The translations under genes were made by a program, and so were the position numbers. This document shows, in pieces, positions 49,919 through 59,049 of a stretch of DNA of 64,000 nt; within the stretch, counting starts at the first letter, position 1; every line of letters begins with the position of its first letter. Below the pieces are notes generated by a model that was not told the origin of the DNA, made no database searches, and worked only from the letters and a program-made list of their open reading frames with translations. This stretch comes from Xanthomonas floridensis (GTDB lineage: Bacteria; Pseudomonadota; Gammaproteobacteria; Xanthomonadales; Xanthomonadaceae), in assembly GCF_001642575.1 (NCBI RefSeq), contig NZ_LXNG01000007.1, positions 62,001 through 126,000 on the forward strand, read 5' to 3'.

Positions 49919-50219
49919 GAACGTCGTCTTCAGAGGTTGCACCCGCCCGGCAATGTTCATGGGTGTCCCGTACTTGCCGTTCTTCATCATCGTGGGCGGG
50001 ACATTCCTGCTGTCCCTGTACACCAGGATGTGGGTCATGGCGGCAATTCCTCTTGAGATCTTTGTCCTGCGGCAGATGGCGCGCCGTGATGAGATGATTT
50101 TCCGGATGCTTGGGCTGAAGGTCCAGTTTCAGTTGAAGGTCAGGAATGTTGGCAATCACGCAGGGAACTGGGTGTTTTCGCCTAACAACTATCGTCGAAC
50201 ACCCGCGCCGAAAGATTGA
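49911..50219 (+). CDS. virB3: VirB3 inner-membrane protein
   Basis: VirB3 (102 residues) is a small inner-membrane protein associated with VirB4. It starts NVVFRGCTRPAMFMGVPYLPF, the family pattern, with two hydrophobic helices (about 18-35 and 40-55) and a basic C-terminal region RRDEMIFRMLGLKVQF. It overlaps virB2 (ATGCATAA) and precedes virB4 by 80 bases. Confidence 0.93.
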   Translation: MHKNVVFRGCTRPAMFMGVPYLPFFIIVGGTFLLSLYTRMWVMAAIPLEIFVLRQMARRDEMIFRMLGLKVQFQLKVRNVGNHAGNWVFSPNNYRRTPAPKD

Positions 50220-50299
50220 AGCAGGCAACGAACCGGCAGCTGGTCTGCCGGTTCGCTGCATGGAAGATCCTTGGTTACGTGTTTTCAATGGAATAAAGC

Positions 50300-52741
50300 A
50301 TGTTCAGTCCAGATGCGCCAATTGGTGACTTCATTACGCTGTCATCCCATGTTGCACCTGCGGTCATCAAGACCACGGGCGGCGATTTCCTGATTACATG
50401 GCATTTGGAAGGGTTGCCTTTCGTCGGCCGTGAAGACTGGGATCTGGAACACAAGCACAACACCTTCAACCGTCTGCTGCAGACCCTGCGTGCCCCTGAT
50501 TTCGTGAACGTTGCATTCTGGGTTCACGATGTGCGCCGCAAACGTCGCCTCAAGAGCAAGAGCTCGTTTCGGCAACGCTTCAACCAGGATCTGTCTGACG
50601 AGTATTTTGAAATGCTCTCGGCGCAGCGGATCATGCAGAACGAGCTGTACCTGACCATGATTTACCGCCCCGTGGTGGCGGGCAAGCGTTTCGTGGAAAA
50701 ATCAACCAACGTCGAGAAGTTGCAGGCTGAGCAAAATCAGGCGATTGCCAAGCTGATGGAAATGGCGGGCAATGTTGAAGCCGTGATTCGCGACTATTCT
50801 CCGTATCGTCTTGGCATGTACGAGGCAAAGAATGGGGTCGTCTTTTCCGAGGCGCTCGAGTTCTTTGGTTATCTCATCAACCGCATCGACGAGCCGGTTC
50901 CGGTGCTTTCTGCGCCGATCAAGGACTATCTGCCGGTCAGCCGGCACACGTTTTCGCCGAAGACGGGCGATTTCCTGGTGACGACACCGAACGGAGGCAA
51001 CCACTTCGGGGCAATCCTGAATATCAAGGAATACGCTGAGGCGACCTTCCCAGGCATCCTCAATGGCCTCAAATACCTTGATTTCGAGTATGTGATCACC
51101 CATTCCTTCAGCCCGATGGGGCGGCAGGATGCCTTGAAGGTACTGGATCGCACCAAGGGCATGATGATTTCCTCTGGCGACAAGGCCGTCAGTCAGATCG
51201 TGGAACTGGACCAGGCGATGGATCAGCTGTCGTCGGGCAATTTTGTGTTGGGTGAATACCACTTCCTGGTAGCCATCTATGCCGATAGCCAGGAGCGTCT
51301 TTCTCAGAATATTGCGGCAACACGCGCGGAGTTGTCGAACGCAAGTTTCGTTTCTGCCAAGGAAGATATTGCAATCGCATCGTCCTTCTATTCTCAGCTG
51401 CCCGGAAACTGGCGCTACAGGACGCGGCTGGCCAATATCAGTTCGCTGAACTTCCTTGGCTTGTCGCCGCTGCATAACTTTGCTACCGGCAAGCAACATA
51501 ATAATCCCTGGGGGGACTGCGTCACGACGCTGCAGACCACCAACGGCCAGCCCTACTATTTCAATTTCCACGCGACCCATCCTTCGGAGAACTCGTTGGG
51601 GGAAAAGGCAATCGCCAATACGATGGTGATCGGCAAGTCCGGTACCGGTAAGACTGCGCTGATCAACTTCCTGTTGAGTCAGGTGCAGAAATACGAGCCG
51701 TCGCCGACGATCTTCTTCTTCGACAAGGACCGAGGTGCGGAAATCTTCGTGCGTGCCTGTGGTGGAAACTATCTTGTGCTCGAAAACGGTCAACCTACCG
51801 GCTTCAATCCGTTCCAGTGCGAGCGCTCGGAAGAGAATGTCCAGTTCCTTGCGGACCTGATCAAGGTGCTGGCTGGCAAGCGTGAGTACACCTCGCGCGA
51901 GGAAGAGGATATCTATCGGGCGGTCGAGAACATGCTCGATACCCCGATGCACCTGCGCAGCATGAGCAATTTTCAGAAGAGCCTCCCCAACATGGGGGAC
52001 GACGGTTTGTACGCGCGTATGCGGCGCTGGACGTCGGGCAATTCGCTTGGTTGGGTGTTCGACAATCCGGTTGACACGATCGACCTGAGTCGCGCGAACA
52101 TCATCGGCTTCGATTACACCGACGTGATCGATAACCCTGAAGTTCGCGTGCCGGTCATCAATTATCTGCTGCATAAGCTTGAATCGCTGATCGATGGGCG
52201 CCCTCTCATTTACGTAATGGATGAGTTCTGGAAGATTCTGGACGGCGAGGGTGGCCTGAAGGAATTTGCCAAGAACAAGCAGAAGACCATTCGTAAGCAA
52301 AACGGTATGGGTATCTTCGCCACGCAAAGCCCTGAAGACGCTTTGAAGAGCGACATCGCCGCGGCCCTGATCGAGCAGACTGCCACGCTGATCCTGCTGC
52401 CCAATCCGAACGCGAGCAGGGAAGACTACATCGAAGGCCTGAAGCTGACTGATGCAGAATTCCAGGTCGTTACGGCCTTGGACGAACGGTCACGCTGCTT
52501 CCTGGTAAAACAGGGGCACGCGTCGAGTGTATGTCAGCTCAATCTGCGCGGCATGGATGATGCACTGTCGGTGATTTCCGCATCGACCGATAATATCGAG
52601 ATCATGCATCGGGTGATTCAGGACGCAGCGCTCAAGCGTGGCGTCCATATCAGTGAACTTTCACCTGAAGAATGGCTCGACACGTTTTATGAGAAGCGTA
52701 AAGGCTCGCGCAGTAAAAAACAGCAGGTCATTGCCGCCTGA
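50300..52741 (+). CDS. virB4: VirB4 ATPase
   Basis: VirB4 (813 residues) is the largest T4SS ATPase and drives pilus biogenesis and substrate transfer. The N-terminal CagE/TrbE-type domain (about 1-400) is followed by a RecA-like ATPase domain with Walker A GKSGTGKT near residues 445-452, Walker B PLIYVMDEFWKIL near residue 637 and the downstream arginine/Gln region KQNGMGIFATQSPEDAL. No transmembrane fusion with VirB3 is seen. It is a single intact frame in the normal position between virB3 and virB5. Confidence 0.96.
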   Translation: MFSPDAPIGDFITLSSHVAPAVIKTTGGDFLITWHLEGLPFVGREDWDLEHKHNTFNRLLQTLRAPDFVNVAFWVHDVRRKRRLKSKSSFRQRFNQDLSDEYFEMLSAQRIMQNELYLTMIYRPVVAGKRFVEKSTNVEKLQAEQNQAIAKLMEMAGNVEAVIRDYSPYRLGMYEAKNGVVFSEALEFFGYLINRIDEPVPVLSAPIKDYLPVSRHTFSPKTGDFLVTTPNGGNHFGAILNIKEYAEATFPGILNGLKYLDFEYVITHSFSPMGRQDALKVLDRTKGMMISSGDKAVSQIVELDQAMDQLSSGNFVLGEYHFLVAIYADSQERLSQNIAATRAELSNASFVSAKEDIAIASSFYSQLPGNWRYRTRLANISSLNFLGLSPLHNFATGKQHNNPWGDCVTTLQTTNGQPYYFNFHATHPSENSLGEKAIANTMVIGKSGTGKTALINFLLSQVQKYEPSPTIFFFDKDRGAEIFVRACGGNYLVLENGQPTGFNPFQCERSEENVQFLADLIKVLAGKREYTSREEEDIYRAVENMLDTPMHLRSMSNFQKSLPNMGDDGLYARMRRWTSGNSLGWVFDNPVDTIDLSRANIIGFDYTDVIDNPEVRVPVINYLLHKLESLIDGRPLIYVMDEFWKILDGEGGLKEFAKNKQKTIRKQNGMGIFATQSPEDALKSDIAAALIEQTATLILLPNPNASREDYIEGLKLTDAEFQVVTALDERSRCFLVKQGHASSVCQLNLRGMDDALSVISASTDNIEIMHRVIQDAALKRGVHISELSPEEWLDTFYEKRKGSRSKKQQVIAA

Positions 52742-52794
52742 GTTCAGGGAAGTTGCGTACTTCGATCGATTGAAAGGGAAGCTGGAGAATAAAA

Positions 52795-53619
52795 ATGAAT
52801 GTACAGACTGAACGCGCTAAAAAAACCCATTCTGTCCGGTCCAAGCTACGAACGCTGGTATTGGTCGCTGGCTGCACGGTATGCTTGAATGGCCAGGCTG
52901 TTACATTCATCGATCCTGCGAACCTGGTTGAAAATTTCACGCAGCGGGTTCAGTCCGCGTGGCAGTTTGCCAAAGATAATTCGCAATATGCGAAAGAGGC
53001 GCAATACTTCATCGACCAGGCACAGCGGTGGAAGCGACAGTACGATGCGGCGATGGCCTTTATTAATTTGCGAGCCTTTCGTTCGTTGCTGCCCGACGGC
53101 GTAAAGCTGGAAAAGGTTGATGAAGAATACATGGTGAAAGAGCGGTGTGGTGGCGATGCCCCTAGCGTATTTAGTGTTTCCGGACTGAAAGAGATTATCA
53201 AGAACACAGTCCAGGAGGCTATGAATAGCGAGGATATCGATAAGCAGCAGAAAAAAACTTGTGCTTATATCCAGATGTTAAAAAACAAGCAGTACAATGA
53301 ATCAATGGATTTCCTTTATAGCACGATGCCGGCCTTTCAGGACCGGCTGGATGGTATTGTGAATGGCGCCATTGGCAATAAAAAGCCAGGCGAAGTTTCG
53401 GCAATGATGTTCGAGCTGAAAGCTCTTTCCAATGCGATGGATATCCAGATGTCGACGTGGACGGCTCGCAATCAGGCGTATCAGAGCTACATCGTTTTGA
53501 TGGAGGACAAGCAGAAGTCGCTGGCGACGCAGGCGCTTAGGGGCAAAGAGGTGCTGCTGGGTACCGTTGTGAAGAATCTTGCCTTACGTGCTGCGTTGAA
53601 GAACGAGCAAACCAAGTAA
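52795..53619 (+). CDS. virB5: VirB5-type minor pilus protein
   Basis: A 274-residue protein in the virB5 position. The N-terminal signal segment (LRTLVLVAGCTVCLNGQAV) is followed by TFIDPANLVENFTQRVQSAW, a helical core with KEAQYFIDQAQRWKRQYDAAM, and a C-terminal helix. The helix-rich layout with VDPxN near the start is the VirB5/TrbJ style. A conserved cysteine pair (near residues 121 and 148) may form a disulfide. The gene is somewhat AT-richer than virB4. Assigned mainly by position and helical pattern. Confidence 0.85.
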   Translation: MNVQTERAKKTHSVRSKLRTLVLVAGCTVCLNGQAVTFIDPANLVENFTQRVQSAWQFAKDNSQYAKEAQYFIDQAQRWKRQYDAAMAFINLRAFRSLLPDGVKLEKVDEEYMVKERCGGDAPSVFSVSGLKEIIKNTVQEAMNSEDIDKQQKKTCAYIQMLKNKQYNESMDFLYSTMPAFQDRLDGIVNGAIGNKKPGEVSAMMFELKALSNAMDIQMSTWTARNQAYQSYIVLMEDKQKSLATQALRGKEVLLGTVVKNLALRAALKNEQTK

Positions 53620-53683
53620 AGGTCTATCGGAAATTTGGCTGAAGTTTTCGCTTCGGCATCGTTGGAATTAAGGAACGTGTCTC

Positions 53684-54829
53684 ATGGTTATGGACATCGC
53701 TAGTACAGTTTCCGGTTGGCTGCCCACAATGCGTGTGGCCGATGGTGGCTCGATAGGAGATTTCTTCTTCTTTCAGGCCATTATCGAGTATCTTCGGATC
53801 GAAATTTACAACTTCGGCCTCGAGACGATGCGTCGGTTGATGGTCTGGGTTGGTGGAATAGCCTTGACATTGATGACGTTATGGATCTTGCTGCAGGGCT
53901 ATCTGATCATTACCGGCAAGACCAGGGACTCGATGATGTCCTTGGTCACTGGCATGGCGCGCGGTGCGCTTGTAGTCATGGTCGCCTCCTCGATGGGGAT
54001 GTTCGGCCAGGATCTGCATCAGTTTTTGGCGGTGAACGTTCCCCAGGAAATCACGGGGCTGATCACCGGCAACGAGGATGAAACGGCAGAGCAGCAGATC
54101 GACCAAAGCCTGGCCTGGATGCAGGTTGCGCTGACCACGATCGACGCCCTGCAAGTGGTGGATGATAAGGGACTGCAAGAAGAAAAAGCCACCGCGATGT
54201 GGATGACGGGCATCGGCACCGGTGGACCGGCGCTGACGGCTGCTGCCATGTTGTTGCTGTATCAGGTGGCCATTGCGATGTTCGTCGGTTTTGGTCCGCT
54301 GTTCATCCTGTGCCTGCTCTTCGACCAGACCAAGCAGCTGTTCCAGAAGTGGCTGCTTTACGGGATCGGCACGATGTTCTCGATGGGCGTGCTGGCCGCG
54401 ATGGTGTCGATCTGCATGAAGATGGTGGTCAAGGTTGCCGGATCGCTCTGGGCGGTCAAGGGGCTTGGCATATTGTTGCAAACCGATTTCACGAACGGCA
54501 TCACAAGCCAGGCCATGCAAACGGGCGGGATGGGCGTATTGTTGACGCTCCTGATCCTGACAACTCCGCCGATGGCAGCTTTCTTCTTCCAGGGCACGCT
54601 GGGCAGCTTCATGGCGTATTCGCAGATTGGTGGCGCTACATCGGCCGGCGGATCGCCTGGGCCGCAGGGGCAGGCGCCGGGGTCGTACACCCCCAGTGCT
54701 CCTAGAAATCAAAGTAGTACGGCTGATAGCGATGTAGGAAGATCTACTAATCCAGTCATCAGGTCGGGTTCTCCCGAGCCGGGCGCTCAGCCTGGTATGC
54801 GTGCAAGCGGAAATTTTGAGCGCGGATAA
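53684..54829 (+). CDS. virB6: VirB6 polytopic inner-membrane protein, full-length copy
   Basis: VirB6 (381 residues) is the polytopic inner-membrane channel component. About six hydrophobic helices lie between residues 45 and 310, including AMFVGFGPLFILCLLF and the last one MGVLLTLLILTTPPMAAFFFQG. The C-terminal domain continues SFMAYSQIGGATSAGGSPG-PQGQAPGSYTP (ending at residue 337), then an unusual 44-residue low-complexity tail (SAPRNQSSTADSDV ... ASGNFERG). Only this copy is complete; the 3' part is repeated with different tails eight more times downstream. The stop is four bases before a DUF4189 gene, so tail and partner are translated together. Confidence 0.95.
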   Translation: MVMDIASTVSGWLPTMRVADGGSIGDFFFFQAIIEYLRIEIYNFGLETMRRLMVWVGGIALTLMTLWILLQGYLIITGKTRDSMMSLVTGMARGALVVMVASSMGMFGQDLHQFLAVNVPQEITGLITGNEDETAEQQIDQSLAWMQVALTTIDALQVVDDKGLQEEKATAMWMTGIGTGGPALTAAAMLLLYQVAIAMFVGFGPLFILCLLFDQTKQLFQKWLLYGIGTMFSMGVLAAMVSICMKMVVKVAGSLWAVKGLGILLQTDFTNGITSQAMQTGGMGVLLTLLILTTPPMAAFFFQGTLGSFMAYSQIGGATSAGGSPGPQGQAPGSYTPSAPRNQSSTADSDVGRSTNPVIRSGSPEPGAQPGMRASGNFERG

Positions 54830-54833
54830 CTAC

Positions 54834-55331
54834 ATGAAATTGATCAAATATTTTTCTTATTTGGCGATGCTGCTTCCTTTTCACGCCATGGGCGAGGGCC
54901 GCTGTCCGCCTGGCTTCGTTCCAATCGGTGGTCAAGGCGCAGAGGGATGTGCTCCGATTGGGGGCAGTAGTACTTCAATGCCACAGCCCACGGGTCATTG
55001 GGAAAAAAGATGGGGAGCTATTGCATTAGAAGATGGTGAAGGGGGAGCGGTAGGCGTTTCGGCCGGAAAAAAAAGCCGGAGAGATGCAGTTGGCGAAGCT
55101 GTTAATTTGTGTGAGAAGACCGGAGTGAGTTGTAAAACTTTCGTGTATTTTAATCAATGTGCCGCATTGGCATGGCCTGGTCGCCCCGAGCACGGGAGGA
55201 TTATTAGGCAGGGTGCAGAAAAGCTGCAACAAGCCGAATCCCTTGCCTTGGAGAAATGCAATAATGGTGGCGATAATGACTGTAAAATAGTGTACTCGGC
55301 TTGCTCTTATCCGGAATTTAGAAGGTATTAG
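54834..55331 (+). CDS. Secreted DUF4189 protein, copy 1 (partner of full-length VirB6)
   Basis: A 165-residue periplasmic-type protein: signal peptide to about residue 19 (YLAMLLPFHAMG-EG), then the array-wide motif CPPGFVPIGGQGAEGCAPI, a variable linker, and a DUF4189 domain starting at WEKRWGAIALED. Eight cysteines at conserved places suggest four disulfides. The class with YFNQCAALA resembles copy 7 (61432). The ATG at 54834 lies four bases after the virB6 stop. The usual second motif position GGQG and the C-terminal YSACSYPEFRRY are intact. Function unknown; a role tied to the VirB6 tail is inferred from linkage. Confidence 0.85.
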   Translation: MKLIKYFSYLAMLLPFHAMGEGRCPPGFVPIGGQGAEGCAPIGGSSTSMPQPTGHWEKRWGAIALEDGEGGAVGVSAGKKSRRDAVGEAVNLCEKTGVSCKTFVYFNQCAALAWPGRPEHGRIIRQGAEKLQQAESLALEKCNNGGDNDCKIVYSACSYPEFRRY

Positions 55332-55502
55332 AAGTCCGTTAGTTATTTTTTGGTCTGCGACAAATTGAATTATTTTTTGTGCTGCGCTGAAAAAGCTAAT
55401 TGCCTAGTTGGCTGTTGCCATATAAAAAGCATGTAAAGAAGATGGACGGGTATGCTTTGCTCCTAATCTCAGAGATGTTGCGGGTAGCCGCCTTCTCTTC
55501 CG

Positions 55503-56283
55503 GATCACCGGCAACGAAGATGAAGCGGCGAAGTAGCAAATCGACGAAAGCCTTGCCTGGATGCAAGTTGAAGTGACTACAATCGATTCGCTGCAGGTTG
55601 TCGCCGATGAAGGGCTGCAGCGAGAGAAGGCATAGCAATGTGTTTCACGGGCCTTGGTACCGGCGGTCCGGCGCTGCCATGTTGTAGCTTTACCAGATCG
55701 CCATTGCGATCTTTGTTGGTTTTGGTCCGCTGTTCATCCTGTGCCTGCTCTTCGAACAGATCAAGCAACTGTTCCAGAAGTGGCTGCTTTACGGGATCGG
55801 CACGATGTTCTCGATGGGCGTGTTGGCTGCCATGGTGTTGATCTGCATGAAGATGGTGGTCAAGGTTGCCGGATCGCTATGGGCGGTCAAGGGGCTTGGC
55901 ATATTGTTGCAAACCGATTTCACGAACGGCATCACAAGCAAGGCCATGCAAACGGGCGGGATGGGCGTATTGTTGACGCTCCTGATCCTGACAACTCCGC
56001 CGATGGCAGCATTCTTCTTCCAGGGCACGCTGGGCAGCTTCATGGCGTACTCGCAGATCGGTGGCGCTACATCGGCCGGCGAATCGCCTGGGCCGCAGGG
56101 GCAGGCGCCGGGGTCTTATACTCCACCAGCACCCGCCAGAGAGTCCCAATCCACGGTCGACTCTTCTGCAGGGGGATATCGTGCTGCACTGCCTAGTTCA
56201 GGACCTTCTTTCGACCCAAGCGTATCTCCGGTGCAATGGCACAAGCCCCAACATCAAACGACATGAAGCGTTCTCGCGAGTAA
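55503..56283 (+). pseudogene. virB6 3' fragment, unit 1 (frameshifted, tail type 'NDMKRSRE')
   Basis: Homology to virB6 begins at GATCACCGGCAACGA (virB6 54061) and runs to the tail. The 5' part carries in-frame stops (for example TAG at the position of an expected Gln codon) and indels. From 55805 there is an open segment MFSMGVLAAMVLICMKMVV to PGSYTP, then the tail PPAPARESQS. A single missing base near 56229 (CTCCGGTGC, where the copy at 63.5 kb reads CTCCTGGTGC) shifts the frame, so the native end NDMKRSRE followed by TAA at 56281 is read out of frame. It is not a functional VirB6. Confidence 0.88.
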
Positions 56284-56322
56284 CTATCTAAATACGAGCG
56301 CTATGGACGATCTAGGTGATTT

Positions 56323-56823
56323 ATGATTAAAGCTATCCTTTTTTTCTTTCTACTCCTATTGGCTTTTGAGTCGTTTGCGGAGGGTAATTGCCCTCCAGGA
56401 TATTACCCAATCGGAGGGCAGGGCGCCGCGGGTTGTGCGCCTATACCTCAGGGTGGAGGGGCTGGTGCGAACTCAGCACCGAGGGCAACGGGTAAATGGC
56501 TTAAAACGTGGGGGGCAGTTGCAGGTCGAAAGGATGGTGGTGACTTAGGTACCGCGTCCGGTAAGTTGAGTAAGCGTGACGCGGCCAAGTCTGCATTGGA
56601 TATGTGCGGTGGCGAGTCTCGTGGGTGCAAAATTATATACACCTATAGGAACGGTTGTATCGGAATGTCGCAAGTGGTTGGTGGAGGGGTTTATGCTTTT
56701 GCAGGAGGGGGGGATTTGCAGGATGCGAAGCGAAACGCAGACAATACTTGCAAGAAGTTATCTGGCAAATCTTGTGAGGTGCTTTATTCAGATTGTACAG
56801 ACCCTGTATTTAAAAGTTTTTAA
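56323..56823 (+). CDS. Secreted DUF4189 protein, copy 2
   Basis: A 166-residue protein: signal peptide LLLLAFESFA-EG, then CPPGYYPIGGQGAAGCAPI, linker, and the DUF4189 domain WLKTWGAVAGRKDGG with SKRDAAKSALDMCGG and the class motif RNGCIGMSQVVGGGVYAFAGG. Eight conserved cysteines. It is almost the same protein as the truncated copy 9 at the right window edge and is closely related to copy 5 (59629). The spacer after its tail is also nearly identical to that of unit 8. It lies 39 bases after the intended tail stop. Confidence 0.85.
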   Translation: MIKAILFFFLLLLAFESFAEGNCPPGYYPIGGQGAAGCAPIPQGGGAGANSAPRATGKWLKTWGAVAGRKDGGDLGTASGKLSKRDAAKSALDMCGGESRGCKIIYTYRNGCIGMSQVVGGGVYAFAGGGDLQDAKRNADNTCKKLSGKSCEVLYSDCTDPVFKSF

Positions 56824-56853
56824 TGGGTTTATTTCTGTATTCTAATTGACTAG

Positions 56854-57384
56854 AGCCTGGCCTGGATGCAGGTTGTGCTGGCCACGATCGACGTACTGCA
56901 AGTGGTGAATTCTTGGTCCTTAGTTTCGACAATATTGATTTATAGTCATTATTGTTGCTGTCAATCCTGCATGAAGATGGTCGTGAAGGTCGCCGGATCG
57001 CTTTGGGCGGTCTAGGGGCTTGGCATATTGTTGCAAACCGATTTCACGAACGGCATCACAAGCCAGGCCATGCAAACGGGCGGGATGGGCGTATTGTTGA
57101 CGCTCCTGATCCTGACAACTCCGCCGATGGCAGCATTCTTCTTCCAGGGCACGCTGGGCAGCTTCATGGCGTACTCGCAGATCGGTGGCGCTACATCGGC
57201 CGGTGGATCGCCTGGGCCGCAGGGGCAGGCGCCGGGGTCTTATACTCCGAGTGCACCTACCGGGACCTCACAACAAGCGTCTAGTGAGGCAACTCGGGCT
57301 TCGGGGCAGCGCTGGGGAGGATCTGGAGTGGATCAGTTTGAACCCTCTGGAGCACGTGCTGCACCGCGCGAATATAACGTATAG
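56854..57384 (+). pseudogene. virB6 3' fragment, unit 2 (internal deletion)
   Basis: Two virB6-matching pieces are joined. 56854-56908 matches the segment around virB6 54107-54162, then a non-virB6 AT-rich junction (TTGGTCCTTAGTTTCGACAATATTGATTT) follows, and from 56967 the homology to virB6 54412 onward resumes. A TAG at 57013-57015 replaces the Lys codon of VKG. The remaining reading frame ends in a 44-residue tail (SAPTGTSQQASSEAT ... REYNV) that differs from every other unit. The junction is shared with unit 3. Confidence 0.87.
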
Positions 57385-57392
57385 GTCGCATA

Positions 57393-57884
57393 ATGAAGAA
57401 ATTACTATACAACGGTTCGGTGGCTTTAATTTTTTCACTTCCAGGAATCTGTTTCGCTGAAGGCTCCTGTCCGCCGGGTTACTATCCAATAGGTGGCCAG
57501 GGTGTTTCCGGCTGCGCACCCATGGGGGGCAACTCAGGGCAGGAAGCTAGACCCACCGGAGAGTGGAGTACGCGTTGGGGAGCGCTGGCTAGAGACAAAG
57601 CAGATACCGTCGTTGGCGTGTCTGTACGTGAAAAATCGAAGTCGGCAGCTCGTAAGAATGCTATTGCAGAGTGTCAAAAGTTAGGCGGTGAACACTGCGA
57701 GGCAACAGTGACATACAAGAACGCTTGTATAGCAGTAGCTGAGTCTACTGCTGCCAATAAGTCGAATACGTCTATTTCTTCAACGAAGGCTGAAGCAGAG
57801 AAGCTGACGCTGGCTACATGTGCGGAGACCGACTGCAAAATCGTTTACTCGGATTGCAGTAGCGCTTCTTTTAACAGATTCTAG
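57393..57884 (+). CDS. Secreted DUF4189 protein, copy 3
   Basis: A 163-residue protein with signal peptide LIFSLPGICFA-EG, motif CPPGYYPIGGQGVSGCAPM, and the DUF4189 domain WSTRWGALARDKADTVVGV with KSKSAARKNAIAECQ and YKNACIAVAEST. Eight conserved cysteines and the C-terminal YSDCSSASFNRF. It follows the unit 2 tail stop by eight bases. The WGALARD subfamily also contains copies 4 and 6. Confidence 0.85.
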   Translation: MKKLLYNGSVALIFSLPGICFAEGSCPPGYYPIGGQGVSGCAPMGGNSGQEARPTGEWSTRWGALARDKADTVVGVSVREKSKSAARKNAIAECQKLGGEHCEATVTYKNACIAVAESTAANKSNTSISSTKAEAEKLTLATCAETDCKIVYSDCSSASFNRF

Positions 57885-58013
57885 GTCCATGCGTTTTTTG
57901 GTTGGCTTTTGAATTTAAGGTGCCATCTTGGAATCGGGAAATGCGCTTAGTTGCATGCTTGGTCCTTAGTTTCGACAATATTGATTTGTAATCAATTATT
58001 GTTGCTGTCGATC

Positions 58014-58419
58014 CTGCATGAAGATGGTGGTCAAGGTCGCCGGATCGCTCTGGGCGGTCAAGGGGCTTGGCATATTGTTGCAAACCGATTTCACGAACGG
58101 CATCACAAGCCAGGCCATGCAAACGGGCGGGATGGGCGTATTGTTGACGCTCCTGATCCTGACGACCCCGCCGATGGCAGCATTCTTCTTTCAGGGCACG
58201 CTGGGCAGCTTCATGGCGTACTCGCAGATCGGCGGCGCTACATCGGCCGGCGGATCGCCTGGGCCGCAGGGGCAGGCGCCGGGGTCGTACACTCCGCCTA
58301 GGCCGATTGAGTCCCTTGGCTCGAATGATTTTGGAAATAATCGGCAAGTTATTGGATCTTCCCCTATTCAACAACAAAATAGCGGCAGTCGAGCTTCTGA
58401 AAGAAGCCAGAATTCGTAG
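58014..58419 (+). pseudogene. virB6 3' fragment, unit 3
   Basis: Homology starts at CTGCATGAAGATGG (58014), preceded by the same AT-rich junction as unit 2 (57959-58013). The reading frame is open from ATG 58018 (MKMVVKVAGSLWAVKG) through PGSYTP to a 40-residue tail (PPRPIESLGSNDFG ... ERSQNS). Intact as a short frame of 133 residues, it contains only the last VirB6 transmembrane segments and cannot be a full VirB6. It may or may not be translated. Confidence 0.87.
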
Positions 58420-58427
58420 AGATCCTT

Positions 58428-58931
58428 ATGAAAATTTTATTTCAGCTAGGTTTGTTGCTTATCCTCTTTTCATGTGCTTGGCCGGTGCTCGCTGAAGGCA
58501 ATTGCCCCCAGGGCTATTATCCCATAGGAGGTCAAGGTGTCTCGGGATGCGCACCTATTAATAGCCAAGGTGCAAACTCTTCGCCTCAGCCTACTGGTGA
58601 GTGGAAAACTCGTTGGGGAGCTCTAGCAAGAGATGAGATCACGCAAACGCTCGGGGTCGCGGCAGGGGAAAAATCTAAATCAGCTGCGCGCCATGCTGCT
58701 ATCGATTTTTGCAGTCAAGATGGCGCTAAGGCTTGCAAAATCGTATTTGTTTACAAGAGCGCTTGTGTTGCTGTCGTTGAGTCTCAGTCTGCTGCGAACT
58801 CAAGCGTAATCTCCGCGCCGGACAGTAAGCAAGCTCTTAAAATGGCTACTGAAAAGTGTGAGGGGCGCGGTGTTTCAGATTGCAAGCTAACTTATTCGGC
58901 TTGCAGTGATCCGGAATTCAAAGCGTACTAA
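58428..58931 (+). CDS. Secreted DUF4189 protein, copy 4
   Basis: A 167-residue protein with signal peptide LLLILFSCAWPVLA-EG, motif CPQGYYPIGGQGVSGCAPI (Pro to Gln at the third position), and the DUF4189 domain WKTRWGALARDEITQTLGV with KSKSAARHAAIDFCSQ and YKSACVAVVES. Eight conserved cysteines and C-terminal YSACSDPEFKAY. Eight bases after its tail stop. AT-rich spacer of about 120 bases follows. Confidence 0.85.
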   Translation: MKILFQLGLLLILFSCAWPVLAEGNCPQGYYPIGGQGVSGCAPINSQGANSSPQPTGEWKTRWGALARDEITQTLGVAAGEKSKSAARHAAIDFCSQDGAKACKIVFVYKSACVAVVESQSAANSSVISAPDSKQALKMATEKCEGRGVSDCKLTYSACSDPEFKAY

Positions 58932-59049
58932 AGTAATTTGCTATAAAAATTTCACGCGTCAATGCTATTTAAATAATTCAATTAATATCTATCTAAATTT
59001 TAAACGGCAGTAATAAATTAATTTGATTGCGTTAGATTAAATCAATCAA

